Below are positions 47,293-55,672 of a stretch of DNA of 64,000 nucleotides, piece by piece. The stretch covers positions 2,418,001 to 2,482,000 of the forward strand of contig OY969109.1 of NCBI GenBank assembly GCA_963698015.1, read 5' to 3'. Under the pieces are notes generated by a model that made no database searches, was not told the DNA's origin, and worked only from the letters and a program-made list of their open reading frames with translations. How positions within the stretch are numbered: the stretch's first letter is position 1; the number at the start of each line of letters is the position of its first letter. A program made the translations under genes and the position numbers. Source of the stretch: VAXT01 sp963698015. Lineage in GTDB: Bacteria; Actinomycetota; Thermoleophilia; Gaiellales; Gaiellaceae.

Positions 47293-47298
47293 TAGTAT
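47293..47298 (+). promoter_or_regulatory. -10 hexamer TAGTAT of mihF
   Basis: TAGTAT followed by 8 nt and the GTG at 47307; a near-leaderless message separate from the pyr operon. Confidence 0.5.
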
Positions 47299-47306
47299 CT
47301 CGCGCC

Positions 47307-47636
47307 GTGGCGGCAACGAAGACTCAGGCGAAGGCGCCTGCCAGGTCTCGCGACCAGCGCATGGAGGCTCTCAAGCGCGCGAACGACATCCGGGTCAAGC
47401 GAGCACAGCTGAAGAAGGACCTGAAAGTGGGGCGCGCCCGGATCGACAAGATCCTCAACAACCCACCCGAGTACGTCGCGACCGCCAAGGTGTTCGACAT
47501 GCTGATGGCGGTGCCCAAGTTCGGGCGGGTGAAGGCGGCGCGGTTCTTGAACCAGGCCCGGATCAGCCAGTCGAAGACGGTCGGTGGCCTCTCCGACCGC
47601 CAGCGGACTGAGCTCATTGGGCTCTTCCACAAGTAG
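47307..47636 (+). CDS. mihF: integration host factor, actinobacterial type
   Basis: A 109-aa nucleoid-associated protein. After a Lys/Ala-rich tail (KTQAKAPARSRDQRMEALKR), the helix-two-turn-helix region reads DKILNNPPEYVATAKVFDML and AVPKFGRVKAARFLNQARI, as in mIHF of mycobacteria and sIHF of Streptomyces. It bends DNA non-specifically and supports recombination. Its position before gmk-rpoZ-coaBC is conserved in Actinomycetota. GTG 47307 is used; an upstream GTG-like extension to 47250 lacks conservation. Confidence 0.93.
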   Translation: MAATKTQAKAPARSRDQRMEALKRANDIRVKRAQLKKDLKVGRARIDKILNNPPEYVATAKVFDMLMAVPKFGRVKAARFLNQARISQSKTVGGLSDRQRTELIGLFHK

Positions 47637-48213
47637 AAGCTCCACGACTCCCGTTTTCGTCGTCACGGGGACCTCGGGCGCCGGCAAGGGCACCCTCGAG
47701 CGGGCGCTGCTGGGCGAGCTGCCGGACCTGGAGCTCGCCGTCTCGGCGACCACGCGGGAGCGCCGCGCGGGAGAGGAGGACGGGCGCGAGTACTGGTTCA
47801 TCTCGAACGAGGAGTTCGACGAGAAGCTCGGCGCGGGTGACTTCCTCGAGTACGTCGAGTTCCCCTGGGGCCAGCGCTCGGGGACCCTCCGTTCCGAGAT
47901 CGACCGCATCAAGGCCCACGGCAGGATTCCGCTGCTCGACCTCGAGCCTCAGGGCGCACTCGACGTAAAGCGAAGCGTGCCGGGAGCCGTGACGATCTTC
48001 GTCGAGGCTCCGAGCTTCGCGGAGAACGAGCGACGGCTGCGCGAGCGGGCCACGGAGAGCGAGGGCGAGATCGAGGAGCGGCTCGACCTGGCCCGCGAGC
48101 AGCTGAGCCAGGCGGGCGAGTTCGACTACCTGGTCGTCAACGACGACGTCGACCGCGCGCTCGCCGAGCTTGCGGGAATAGTCAACAAGCACCTAGCTGC
48201 GGTTACGCCCTAG
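47617..48213 (+). CDS. gmk: guanylate kinase
   Basis: Phosphorylates GMP to GDP. FVVTGTSGAGKGTLERALL is the P-loop, LAVSATTRERRAGEEDGREY the GMP-binding segment, and DFLEYVEFPWGQRSGT and LLDLEPQGALDVK follow as in the family. About 198 aa with TTG 47617, which overlaps mihF by 20 nt; GTG-type starts to 47584 are also open. The conserved region begins 12 residues after the chosen start. Confidence 0.94.
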   Translation: MGSSTSRSSTTPVFVVTGTSGAGKGTLERALLGELPDLELAVSATTRERRAGEEDGREYWFISNEEFDEKLGAGDFLEYVEFPWGQRSGTLRSEIDRIKAHGRIPLLDLEPQGALDVKRSVPGAVTIFVEAPSFAENERRLRERATESEGEIEERLDLAREQLSQAGEFDYLVVNDDVDRALAELAGIVNKHLAAVTP

Positions 48214-48302
48214 GTCGCTCGGTTCGACCGGTCAGTGCCGACGGAGGCACGGGCGCAGCCCGCGCCTCCTGAGAGCCGCATCGCAAGCGACGCGGCTGCA
48301 GC

Positions 48303-48308
48303 TACCAT
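48303..48308 (+). promoter_or_regulatory. -10-like hexamer TACCAT of rpoZ
   Basis: TACCAT followed by 9 nt and the GTG at 48318. No ribosome binding site is visible, so a short or absent leader is likely. Confidence 0.4.
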
Positions 48309-48317
48309 GTCGCGACC

Positions 48318-48548
48318 GTGATTCACCCACGCATCGACACACTGCTCGCCAACGTCCCGGAGCGATACGCCCTCGTGATCGTCGCCGCCAAGCGCGCGCG
48401 GCAGATCAACAACTACCACCACCAGCTCGGCGAGGGCACGTTCGACGACAATCCGCCGCCGCTCGTGGAGTCGCGCTCCAAGAACTACTTGACGATGGCC
48501 CTCGAAGAAGTCGCCGAGGGCAAGATCAAGTACTCCTACAAGGGCTAG
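48318..48548 (+). CDS. rpoZ: RNA polymerase omega subunit
   Basis: A 76-aa omega subunit that assists folding and assembly of beta-prime. PRIDTLLANVPERYALVIVA, KRARQINNYHHQLGEG and KNYLTMALEEVAEGKIKY are the conserved elements. Length fits the actinobacterial form without the extended C-terminus. Neighbours gmk and coaBC are the usual ones. Confidence 0.94.
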   Translation: MIHPRIDTLLANVPERYALVIVAAKRARQINNYHHQLGEGTFDDNPPPLVESRSKNYLTMALEEVAEGKIKYSYKG

Positions 48549-48551
48549 CGC

Positions 48552-48653
48552 CTAGCGGGGTCTGGAGTACGCGGCCGCCGCCCGGTGGTTGCGGATCCAC
48601 GCTGCCACGCCGAGGCCGATGAGCGCCAGGAGGGTCAGCGAGACGAGGCCCAC
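48552..48653 (-). CDS. possible 33-aa single-pass membrane peptide
   Basis: GTG 48653 reads MGLVSLTLLALIGLGVAAWI followed by RNHRAAAAYSRPR and stops at 48552, 3 nt from the convergent rpoZ stop. It is one clean hydrophobic helix with a positively charged tail. No strong ribosome binding site or -10 was found, so it is offered tentatively. Confidence 0.35.
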   Translation of the reverse strand: MGLVSLTLLALIGLGVAAWIRNHRAAAAYSRPR

Positions 48654-48691
48654 CGGACGAACGTGGCCATTGGCAGTTTGGCCCCACAGGG

Positions 48692-48697
48692 CAGAAT
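48692..48697 (+). promoter_or_regulatory. -10 hexamer CAGAAT, leaderless coaBC
   Basis: CAGAAT, 6 nt, then ATG 48704. Confidence 0.5.
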
Positions 48698-48703
48698 GTG
48701 GTC

Positions 48704-49888
48704 ATGGCCAAGGTGCTCCTCGGAGTCACCGGCGGGATCGCCGCCTACAAGGCGTGTGAGCTCACGCGCCTGCTCGTGCGGGCGGGCCACGAGGTGATCC
48801 CGCTCGTCACGCGCGGCGCGGACCGGTTCGTGCGCCGCCAGACCTTCGCCGCGCTTGCCCGCAGGCCCGCAGATGAGGATCTCTATCCCCACCTGACCCG
48901 CGCCGAGCTGCTCGTGATTGCGCCGCTGACCGCGAACACGATGGCGAAGCTCGCGTACGGGCTCGCCGACGACGTGCTCACCGAGGCGGCGCTGGCCCAC
49001 CGTGGGCCGACCCTCGTCGCGCCGGCGATGAACCCGCGCATGTGGTCGCATCCGGCCACGCAGGCGAACGCGGCCACGCTCCGCGAGCGAGGGGTTGAGC
49101 TGATCGGCCCCGACGAGGGCGAGACGGCCGAGGGCGAGCTCGGTGTGGGGCGGATGGCCGAGCCGCAGGAGATCTTCGAGCGGGCCCAGGAACTGCTCCA
49201 AGCGGCCATGTCCCGGGACCAGGTCCAAGGACATGGCTTGAAGGGGCCTTTGCGCGGGAAGCGCGTGCTCGTGACGGCAGGTGGAACCCGCGAGCCGCTC
49301 GACGCGGTGCGCTTCGTCGGCAACCGCTCGTCGGGGCGCATGGGCGTCGCGCTCGCCGAGGAGGCGCAGCGCCGCGGCGCCGAGGTGACCTTGATCGCGT
49401 CCAACCTCACGGTCGCTCCGCCGGACGGAATCGAGGTCGTCGAGGCGCCCACAGCGGCAGAAGTCGAGCGTGCAACCACCTCACACGCCGGCGCCGATGT
49501 GGTGCTGATGGCCGCCGCGGTCTCCGACTACCGACCGGCCCAAACCGACCAGGCGAAGCGGCCGAAGTCTGAAGAGACGTGGACGATCCAGCTCGAGCCG
49601 ACCGCAGACGTCCTCCGAGGTCTTGGCGACAGCCGAAAGAACGGACAGGTGCTCGTGGGCTTCGCGGCCGAGACCGCGGAGAACGGCCTCGAGCGTGCAC
49701 GCAGGAAGCTCGCCGACAAGCAGGTCGATCTCATCGTCTACAACGATGTGTCCCGTGACGACGTGGGCTTCGACGCGAAGGAGAACGAGGTCGTGATCGT
49801 CTCCGCGCAAGGGGAGCGCCGCGTGGAAAAGGCCCCGAAGGAAGCGATCGCCGCCGCGATCCTGGACGAGGTCGAGCACCTGATCTGA
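48704..49888 (+). CDS. coaBC: bifunctional phosphopantothenoylcysteine decarboxylase / phosphopantothenate-cysteine ligase
   Basis: Two steps of coenzyme A synthesis in one 394-aa protein. CoaC half: LLGVTGGIAAYKACELTRLL (flavoprotein) and PAMNPRMWSHPATQAN with the active-site Asn; CoaB half: VLVTAGGTREPLDAVRFVGN, SSGRMGVALAEEA and later LVGFAAETAENGLERA. The linker between them carries a family A repeat (49207-49235), read MSRDQVQGHG, where length variation is normal in the family. Confidence 0.95.
   Translation: MAKVLLGVTGGIAAYKACELTRLLVRAGHEVIPLVTRGADRFVRRQTFAALARRPADEDLYPHLTRAELLVIAPLTANTMAKLAYGLADDVLTEAALAHRGPTLVAPAMNPRMWSHPATQANAATLRERGVELIGPDEGETAEGELGVGRMAEPQEIFERAQELLQAAMSRDQVQGHGLKGPLRGKRVLVTAGGTREPLDAVRFVGNRSSGRMGVALAEEAQRRGAEVTLIASNLTVAPPDGIEVVEAPTAAEVERATTSHAGADVVLMAAAVSDYRPAQTDQAKRPKSEETWTIQLEPTADVLRGLGDSRKNGQVLVGFAAETAENGLERARRKLADKQVDLIVYNDVSRDDVGFDAKENEVVIVSAQGERRVEKAPKEAIAAAILDEVEHLI
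49207..49235 (+). repeat. family A palindrome inside coaBC
   Basis: CATGTCC...GGACATG outer arms are intact; the inner core GGGACCAGGTCC is followed by AA instead of CC, so it has begun to decay. It reads SRDQVQGH, the same frame as in carB. Confidence 0.78.
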
Positions 49889-50844
49889 TGCAGGAGCCGA
49901 CCACCTCGACCGAGCACTCGGCCGACGTCATCCGGCGCCTGGCCGAGAACCTGAACAAGGTCATCCACGCGCCCATCGAGACGCTCCGGCTCTGCGTCCT
50001 CTGCCTCGTCAGCGAGGGCCACCTGATCATCGAGGACTTCCCGGGCGTGGGGAAGACGATGCTGGCCAAGGCGATGGCGCGCTCGCTCGACTGCTCCTTC
50101 TCGCGCCTCCAGTTCACCCCCGACCTGCTCCCGTCCGACGTCACGGGCGTCAACGTCTTCAACCAGCGCTCGAACGAGTTCGAGTTCCGGCCGGGCCCGA
50201 TCTTCGCGAACCTCCTCCTCGTCGACGAGATCAACCGCGCCCCACCGAAGACGCAGGCCGCGCTCCTCGAGTGCATGCAGGAGAACCAGGTCACGATCGA
50301 CGGCGTCAGCTACTCGCTCGGACGGCCGTTCATGGTCATGGCGACCCAGAACCCGATCGAGTACGAGGGAACCTACCCGCTGCCCGAAGCGCAGCTCGAC
50401 CGCTTCACGATGCGGCTCGACATCGGCTATCCGCCGCCGGACCAGGAGGCGCGGATGCTGTCCGAGCAGACGAGCGACCCGCCGCTCGACGAGCTCGAGC
50501 CCGTTACGAACGCGACCGGGATCACGGACGTGATCGACGAGGCGACGCGCATCTTCGTCGAGCCGAGCCTCAACCGCTACGTCGTCGACCTCGTCGGGCA
50601 GACGCGGAGCGACCAGCGGCTCTACCTCGGTGCGAGCCCGCGCGCGGGGATCTCGCTCCTGCGCGTGTCGAAGGCGCGGGCGCTCGCGGACGGGCGCGAC
50701 TACGTGCTGCCGGACGACGTGCAGGCGGTCGCGACCGCCGTCCTCGCGCACCGGCTGATCCTCGGGCCCGAAGCGCGCGCGAACGGGACGCCCCCGCACC
50801 AGCTCGTCCGCGAAGCGGTCGAACGGACCCCGGTTCCGGCGTGA
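49888..50844 (+). CDS. MoxR-family AAA+ ATPase
   Basis: A 318-aa chaperone-like ATPase. Walker A is EDFPGVGKTMLAKAMA, Walker B LLLVDEINRAPPKTQAAL, sensor region FMVMATQNPIEYEGTYPLPE, and the C-terminal lid starts at GASPRAGISLLR. MoxR proteins act with DUF58 partners in assembly or metal insertion of membrane or exported complexes. The ATG overlaps the coaBC stop (TGATG), and DUF58 and transglutaminase genes follow at once. Confidence 0.93.
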   Translation: MQEPTTSTEHSADVIRRLAENLNKVIHAPIETLRLCVLCLVSEGHLIIEDFPGVGKTMLAKAMARSLDCSFSRLQFTPDLLPSDVTGVNVFNQRSNEFEFRPGPIFANLLLVDEINRAPPKTQAALLECMQENQVTIDGVSYSLGRPFMVMATQNPIEYEGTYPLPEAQLDRFTMRLDIGYPPPDQEARMLSEQTSDPPLDELEPVTNATGITDVIDEATRIFVEPSLNRYVVDLVGQTRSDQRLYLGASPRAGISLLRVSKARALADGRDYVLPDDVQAVATAVLAHRLILGPEARANGTPPHQLVREAVERTPVPA

Positions 50845-50845
50845 G

Positions 50846-52057
50846 ATGAGCGGGCTGACCGAACGCGGTCGGCTCGCGCTGCTGCTCGCAGGCGGCATCT
50901 ACCTCGTCGCCTGGGGGTTCGGCTCGAGGTCGCTGTATCCGATCGCCACGGGCCTCGCGCTGGCGGTCCTCGGCGCGCGGATCTGGGTCGAGATCCTGCG
51001 TCAGCCGGTTTCGCTGCGCCGTCACCTCGGCGCCCGGGAGTACGTCGAAGGCGAGGACGTGACGATCGGCCTCGAGGCGAGCGCGCACCGGAATCCAGGG
51101 CCGCGCACGCTCGAGGTCTACGAGCAGATCAGCAAGCTCGGCGAGCGACGCGTGGAGCTGAACCGGCGCGGGCGGGAGCTCCACGTCCGGTACGTCCTCC
51201 CGCACCTGCCGCGCGGCCGCTATCGGTTCGAGGCGGTCCGGGCCGTGTTCCAGGACACGTTCGGGCTCGCGCGCGCGGAGCAGAGCCTCGGCGCCGAGTC
51301 GACGCTCCTCGTCTACCCGCGCCTGGTCGAGCTCGAGCGCGTCTTCTCGGAGCTCGGCGCGACGATGGCCGGCGGTCACGTCGTGCTGCGGCGGACGGCC
51401 GGGTTCGACCTGCACAGCGTCCGCGAGTACCAGCAGGGCGAGTCGCTGCGCAAGGTGCACTGGCGAACGACTGCGAAGCGCGGCGAGCTGATGGTGAAGG
51501 AGCTCGAGGACATGCCGCACGACGAGGTCGCGGTGCTGATCGACGCGGACAGCCGCTCGGTCGTCGGCGAGTCGTTCGACGTCCAGGTGCGCGCGGCCGG
51601 ATCGATCCTGCGTGCGAACGCGCTCCGTGGACGCCGTGCGCTGCTCAGCATCACGTCCTCGCCTCCCGAGACCTGTCAGGTCGGGTCGATCGACAGCGAG
51701 TGGCGGTCCGCGCTCGAGCTGCTCGCGTCCGCGGAGCCGACCGGCAAGGACTCGCTGGCGCGCTTCCTCGGGCGGGATGCCTCGCCGGCACTGCAGGCGG
51801 TCGAGCTCGTCGTCGTGACGGCCGCCCTCGAGCCACAGCTCGTCGATGCGCTCCTCGACCGGGCCTTCGCACGCCGGCCGGCTTCGCTCGTCCTCGTCGA
51901 CGCCGCGAGCTTCAACGGCGGCGACCCCGTTCCGGTGCGCGACCCTGCGCTCCTGCGGCTCCAGGCAGGCGGCGTCCCGGTCGTCGTAGTGCAGCGCGGC
52001 GACGATCTCGCGGCCAAGCTGAGCGGCCTCCAGGAGGCGTACGCGGCCAGTGGTTAA
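50846..52057 (+). CDS. DUF58 membrane protein
   Basis: A 403-aa protein with two N-terminal membrane segments (about residues 8-50), a beta-sandwich part and the DUF58 signature DLHSVREYQQGESLRKVHWR followed by TTAKRGELMVKELED. The C-terminal half resembles a von Willebrand A fold. It is the usual MoxR partner; the exact job of the pair here is unknown. It overlaps the next gene by 8 nt. Confidence 0.9.
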   Translation: MSGLTERGRLALLLAGGIYLVAWGFGSRSLYPIATGLALAVLGARIWVEILRQPVSLRRHLGAREYVEGEDVTIGLEASAHRNPGPRTLEVYEQISKLGERRVELNRRGRELHVRYVLPHLPRGRYRFEAVRAVFQDTFGLARAEQSLGAESTLLVYPRLVELERVFSELGATMAGGHVVLRRTAGFDLHSVREYQQGESLRKVHWRTTAKRGELMVKELEDMPHDEVAVLIDADSRSVVGESFDVQVRAAGSILRANALRGRRALLSITSSPPETCQVGSIDSEWRSALELLASAEPTGKDSLARFLGRDASPALQAVELVVVTAALEPQLVDALLDRAFARRPASLVLVDAASFNGGDPVPVRDPALLRLQAGGVPVVVVQRGDDLAAKLSGLQEAYAASG

Positions 52058-54302
52058 GACGGCGGTCTTCTCGCTCCTGCTCGGGCTCCTGATCGCGTGG
52101 AACTGGGGGCGGCTGGAGACGGATCACTCCGGAGCGGGCCTCGCGCTCATGGTCCTGCTCGGGGTCGCCCCTGCGCTCCTGCCGTCGCTGCGCCTGCGCC
52201 TCGCCGGAGCGGGTGTCGCGCTGATCGGGGCCTGGTCGATCGCGCTCGACGTCCGGCCGTACGCGCTTGGGACGGTCCTGAGCCGCACGGGCGGCGGCTT
52301 CCTCGACTTCTACGACGTGCTCGTGCCCTTCGACCCGTCGGACCACCGCCTGATGCACGGAGTCGTGCTGCTGGCGGTCTTCGTCTTCACGGCGCTGGCC
52401 TCGCTCGCGGTTGCGGCACGCCGTCCGCTCCTCGCGAGCCTCGTGCTCGTCGCCGGAGCGGGGTGGCCCGCGACCATCTTCCCGGGGCATGACGACCTCG
52501 CCCGCGGCGTCCTACTGCTCGGGGCGGCGCTCGCTCTCGTCGCGCGCCTCGGGTCGACCACACGCCGCGGCGCTCCGCAGGTGCTTGTCGGCACGGCGCT
52601 CGCGGTCACGGCGCTGATCGCCTCGAGCTGGAGCGGCGTGGCGAAGGCACAGTTCCTCGACTGGCAGAAGTGGGATCTCTCGACGAAGTCCGGGCCCTCG
52701 GTGAGCGTCGAGTACGTCTGGAACGCGAACTACCGCGGCGTCAACTTCCCGAAGAAGCGGACGCGCGTGTTCACCGTCAAGACCGATGACCAGCGTGCGG
52801 TCTACTGGCGGGCGACGACGCTCGACACGTTCAAAGACAACGTCTGGCAGGAAGCACTGCTCCCCACGACCGCGTTCACGGTTGTCGGCGACGCGAACCG
52901 CGGGAGGCTCACCGACGATCCACTCCTGCCCAGGCGCGCCCAGGATCCGGGCAGATGGGAGGCGGCGACCGTGCAAATCGACGCGCTCCGCGACCATCAT
53001 CTGATCAGCGCGAGCGGTCCGGTCGCCTACCAGGCGGTGACCGGGATCCAGTACTACCGAGAAGGCGTGGCGAAGGTCTCGGGACAGGCGCCGCCCCGCG
53101 GGGCGCGGTACGAGAGTTGGTCGTGGGAGCCGCAGCCGACGCCGGGCGAGCTCGCGAAGTCGCCGCCTCGCTACCCGAGCGAGATCTTCGACGACGGATA
53201 CCTCGAGGTCGGGGTCGGGCGGTCGGTGCCGCCGTTCGGGACCCAGAAGCGCCGGAACTGGCTCCGCCACGCGTTCGACGATCCGCGCCTGAGGCCGTAC
53301 CTTCCCATCTACCGGGCGGCCGAGGATGTCGCGGGCGCCAGTCCGGCAAACCCGTACGCGGCGACCGTGGCGATCGAGGCCTGGCTGCGGTCGAGCGGAG
53401 GCTTCAGCTACGACGAGCATCCGCCCCAGGTGCGCGGCATGCCGCCGCTCGTCGCGTTCGTCACCCGCACGAAGAGCGGGTACTGCCAGCACTTCGCTGG
53501 CGCGATGGCGCTGATGCTCCGCTATCTGGGGATTCCCGCGCGGGTGGCGGCAGGCTTCACGAGCGGCGCCTACGACGCGGACCGGGGGACCTGGCGCGTC
53601 AACGACCGGAACGCGCACACCTGGGTCGAGGTCTGGTTCAGGGGCTACGGCTGGCTCCCGTTCGACCCGACCCCGGGGCGCGGCAACCTCGGCGGCACCT
53701 ACACGACTTCGTCGATCTCCGTCAACGTCTCAGGGGTTGAGAACGTGCTCCGGAAGAGCATTGGCGCAGCCGCGGCCGGCACCTTGCTCAAGTTCCAGCT
53801 CGGGAACCGCGGCCAAAGGCTCGGAGGCGCCGCCGGGGCGTCGAGCGGCGACATCGCCAAGGCACGCGGGGGAGGAGCGTCCGCGCGGGGCTTCCCGGTC
53901 GCGCCGGTCGTCGTCGCCGGCCTGTTCGCGCTCGTGCTCCTACTCGTGGCCGCGAAGCTTCTCTTCAGGCGCAGCCGCTTCCTGACGGGTGATCCGCGCG
54001 CGATCGCGACCGCCTGCCGCCGCGAGCTCGTCGCCTACCTACTCGACATCGGGATCACGATTCCGCGCAACCTCGGTGTTGCGGAGCTGGGCGAGGTCGT
54101 GCTCAAACGCACCGGCGTCGACTCCGGCCGGCTCGTCCAGCACATGGGACTGGCCCGCTTCGGCCCGCCCGCGGACAGCGCTGAAGCGGCGCGTGCGGCT
54201 AAGTCGGAGCTGCGCGCGGTTCGGCGGCGGCTGCGGCGCGCGATCCCGTTCGGCCGCCGGGCACGCGGGCTCTTCTCGGTGCGCTCGCTCTTCGCCTCCT
54301 GA
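52050..54302 (+). CDS. transglutaminase-like membrane protein
   Basis: A 750-aa protein: six hydrophobic segments in the first 190 residues, a large extracytoplasmic part with the transglutaminase core (KSGYCQHFAGAMALMLRYLG with the Cys, NAHTWVEVWF with His, GWLPFDPTPG with Asp), one further membrane helix (about residue 620) and a cytoplasmic DUF4129-like tail. This is the third member of the MoxR-DUF58-transglutaminase module. It probably crosslinks or cleaves surface proteins or peptides. Confidence 0.92.
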   Translation: MVKTAVFSLLLGLLIAWNWGRLETDHSGAGLALMVLLGVAPALLPSLRLRLAGAGVALIGAWSIALDVRPYALGTVLSRTGGGFLDFYDVLVPFDPSDHRLMHGVVLLAVFVFTALASLAVAARRPLLASLVLVAGAGWPATIFPGHDDLARGVLLLGAALALVARLGSTTRRGAPQVLVGTALAVTALIASSWSGVAKAQFLDWQKWDLSTKSGPSVSVEYVWNANYRGVNFPKKRTRVFTVKTDDQRAVYWRATTLDTFKDNVWQEALLPTTAFTVVGDANRGRLTDDPLLPRRAQDPGRWEAATVQIDALRDHHLISASGPVAYQAVTGIQYYREGVAKVSGQAPPRGARYESWSWEPQPTPGELAKSPPRYPSEIFDDGYLEVGVGRSVPPFGTQKRRNWLRHAFDDPRLRPYLPIYRAAEDVAGASPANPYAATVAIEAWLRSSGGFSYDEHPPQVRGMPPLVAFVTRTKSGYCQHFAGAMALMLRYLGIPARVAAGFTSGAYDADRGTWRVNDRNAHTWVEVWFRGYGWLPFDPTPGRGNLGGTYTTSSISVNVSGVENVLRKSIGAAAAGTLLKFQLGNRGQRLGGAAGASSGDIAKARGGGASARGFPVAPVVVAGLFALVLLLVAAKLLFRRSRFLTGDPRAIATACRRELVAYLLDIGITIPRNLGVAELGEVVLKRTGVDSGRLVQHMGLARFGPPADSAEAARAAKSELRAVRRRLRRAIPFGRRARGLFSVRSLFAS

Positions 54303-54309
54303 CTTTCCC

Positions 54310-54315
54310 TATCTT
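54310..54315 (+). promoter_or_regulatory. -10 hexamer TATCTT, leaderless start
   Basis: TATCTT, 6 nt, then GTG 54322 of the TPR gene. Confidence 0.55.
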
Positions 54316-54321
54316 GAAGTC

Positions 54322-54678
54322 GTGAGCGAGAGCGAGACCTACGACCTGTTCCAGAAGGGCCGCGCGCATCTGAAGCGGGGCATGGCCGCTCAGGCGACGG
54401 TCTCGCTCGAGAAGGCGAAGCGCCGCGAGCCCGCGAAGGCATCGATCCGCGAAGCGCTCGGGATCGCCTACTTCCGCCTGCGCCGCTACCAGGAGGCCGA
54501 GTCCGAGTTTCGCGCGCTGGTCGACCTCTCGCCCGCGGACGACTACGCGCACTACGGGCTTGCCCGCGCCCTCGAGAAGCTCGGGCGGACGAGCGAGGCT
54601 CGCGGCCATCTGAAGCTCGCCCGCTCGTTGCGCCCGGGCAGTGAGCACTACGCGGCACGCCTGCGCGCCCTCGAGTAG
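54322..54678 (+). CDS. TPR-repeat protein
   Basis: A 118-aa protein made of three tetratricopeptide-like repeats: LFQKGRAHLKRGMAAQATVS, ALGIAYFRLRRYQEAESEFR and YAHYGLARALEKLGRTSEAR. It is a cytosolic protein-interaction module with unknown partner. It has its own leaderless -10 but is followed after 3 nt by dtd, so the two share a message. Confidence 0.85.
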   Translation: MSESETYDLFQKGRAHLKRGMAAQATVSLEKAKRREPAKASIREALGIAYFRLRRYQEAESEFRALVDLSPADDYAHYGLARALEKLGRTSEARGHLKLARSLRPGSEHYAARLRALE

Positions 54679-54681
54679 CCG

Positions 54682-55125
54682 TTGCGGGCCGTCGTCCAGC
54701 GCGTCGCGGAGGCCCGCGTACGCGTCGAAGGCGAGGTGGTGGGGGAGATCGGGCCCGGCCTGTGCGTCCTGCTCGGAGTGGCTCGGGGCGACGACGAGGC
54801 GACTTCGGAGCGCCTGGCCGGCCCCGTCGCGCGGCTGCGAATCTTCGAGAACGACGAGGGAAGGTTCGACCGTAGCCTGCTCGATACGGGCGGCGCGGCG
54901 CTCGTCGTCAGTGAGTTCACGCTCATCGCCGACACGAAACGCCAGAAGGGAACTCGGCCGGACTTCTCCCAGGCAGCGCCGCGAGAGCAGGCCGAGCCTC
55001 TCTACCTGCGGTTTTGCGAGGCGCTGCGCGAACTTGGCGTCCCGGTGGCAACCGGGGCCTTCGGAGCGCGCATGGCCGTCGAGCTCGTCAACGACGGCCC
55101 GGTCACGATCGTGCTCGACATCTGA
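54682..55125 (+). CDS. dtd: D-aminoacyl-tRNA deacylase
   Basis: A 147-aa enzyme that removes D-amino acids (and glycine from tRNA-Ala) mischarged on tRNA. MRAVVQRVAEARVRVEGEVV, LLDTGGAALVVSEFTLIAD (SQFTL-type motif with E for Q) and VATGAFGARMAVELVNDGPV (with F for the usual GxPxG cis-Pro region: TGAFGARM) are family hallmarks. It starts with TTG, 3 nt after the TPR gene. Confidence 0.93.
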   Translation: MRAVVQRVAEARVRVEGEVVGEIGPGLCVLLGVARGDDEATSERLAGPVARLRIFENDEGRFDRSLLDTGGAALVVSEFTLIADTKRQKGTRPDFSQAAPREQAEPLYLRFCEALRELGVPVATGAFGARMAVELVNDGPVTIVLDI

Positions 55126-55635
55126 GCCGTATCGCCACTCGGAGGAGCCGCCTCGGGACGGCTGAGGCGGACAACGCGCACGCGGCCGCGCGTCGGGACG
55201 GCAGCCCGGGAGAGGCTCGAGCAAATTGGAGCCGGCATCCGGCCAGGGCATCCGAGGGCGCTCCGACAGTCGACGTACACCGCTCCGCAGGAACGCACGA
55301 CGCGAGCGCCGGGGCCCGGACTGCCAGATCCGATGGGGAAGGTGAACGGCGTCGCGGACGTGCGGGAGATACGGAGCGCTGCTCTCCCGAGATCGTCCTC
55401 GCAGCGCTCAAGCTCAGGGCTCCAGACAGGGGATAGCGTGCCGATGCCGTGGCGGTGTCGCTGCCTTCTAAGAGGCGCGTCGCCTGCCGCGACCTGTGGA
55501 TTTTCCACACTTGGATTACGAGGTCTCTCTGATGCGGCGACCGCCAAGCGAGTGTTAAGCATCGCCGCGAGCAAACATGAGGCCGTCCATACGGCGGCCG
55601 ATCGCGGTTGTGCCGCCGCTGGGTAGCTTCGATGC
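55126..55635. other. long non-coding stretch
   Basis: About 500 bp with no supportable gene on either strand. It contains one perfect short inverted repeat, TGTGGA-TTT-TCCACA (55495-55509), which resembles paired DnaA-type half-sites but stands alone, and a -10-like TAGCTT at 55624-55629 that probably drives the next gene. Confidence 0.4.
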
Positions 55636-55672
55636 ATGCGCCTTGTTCCTAGGCGCGGGAAGGAAGGGAGAC

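Noticed and set aside
55495..55509. TGTGGA-TTT-TCCACA as a replication origin signal
   Set aside because: A single inverted repeat in a non-coding gap, without a cluster of DnaA boxes, dnaA/dnaN or an A/T-rich unwinding region nearby.
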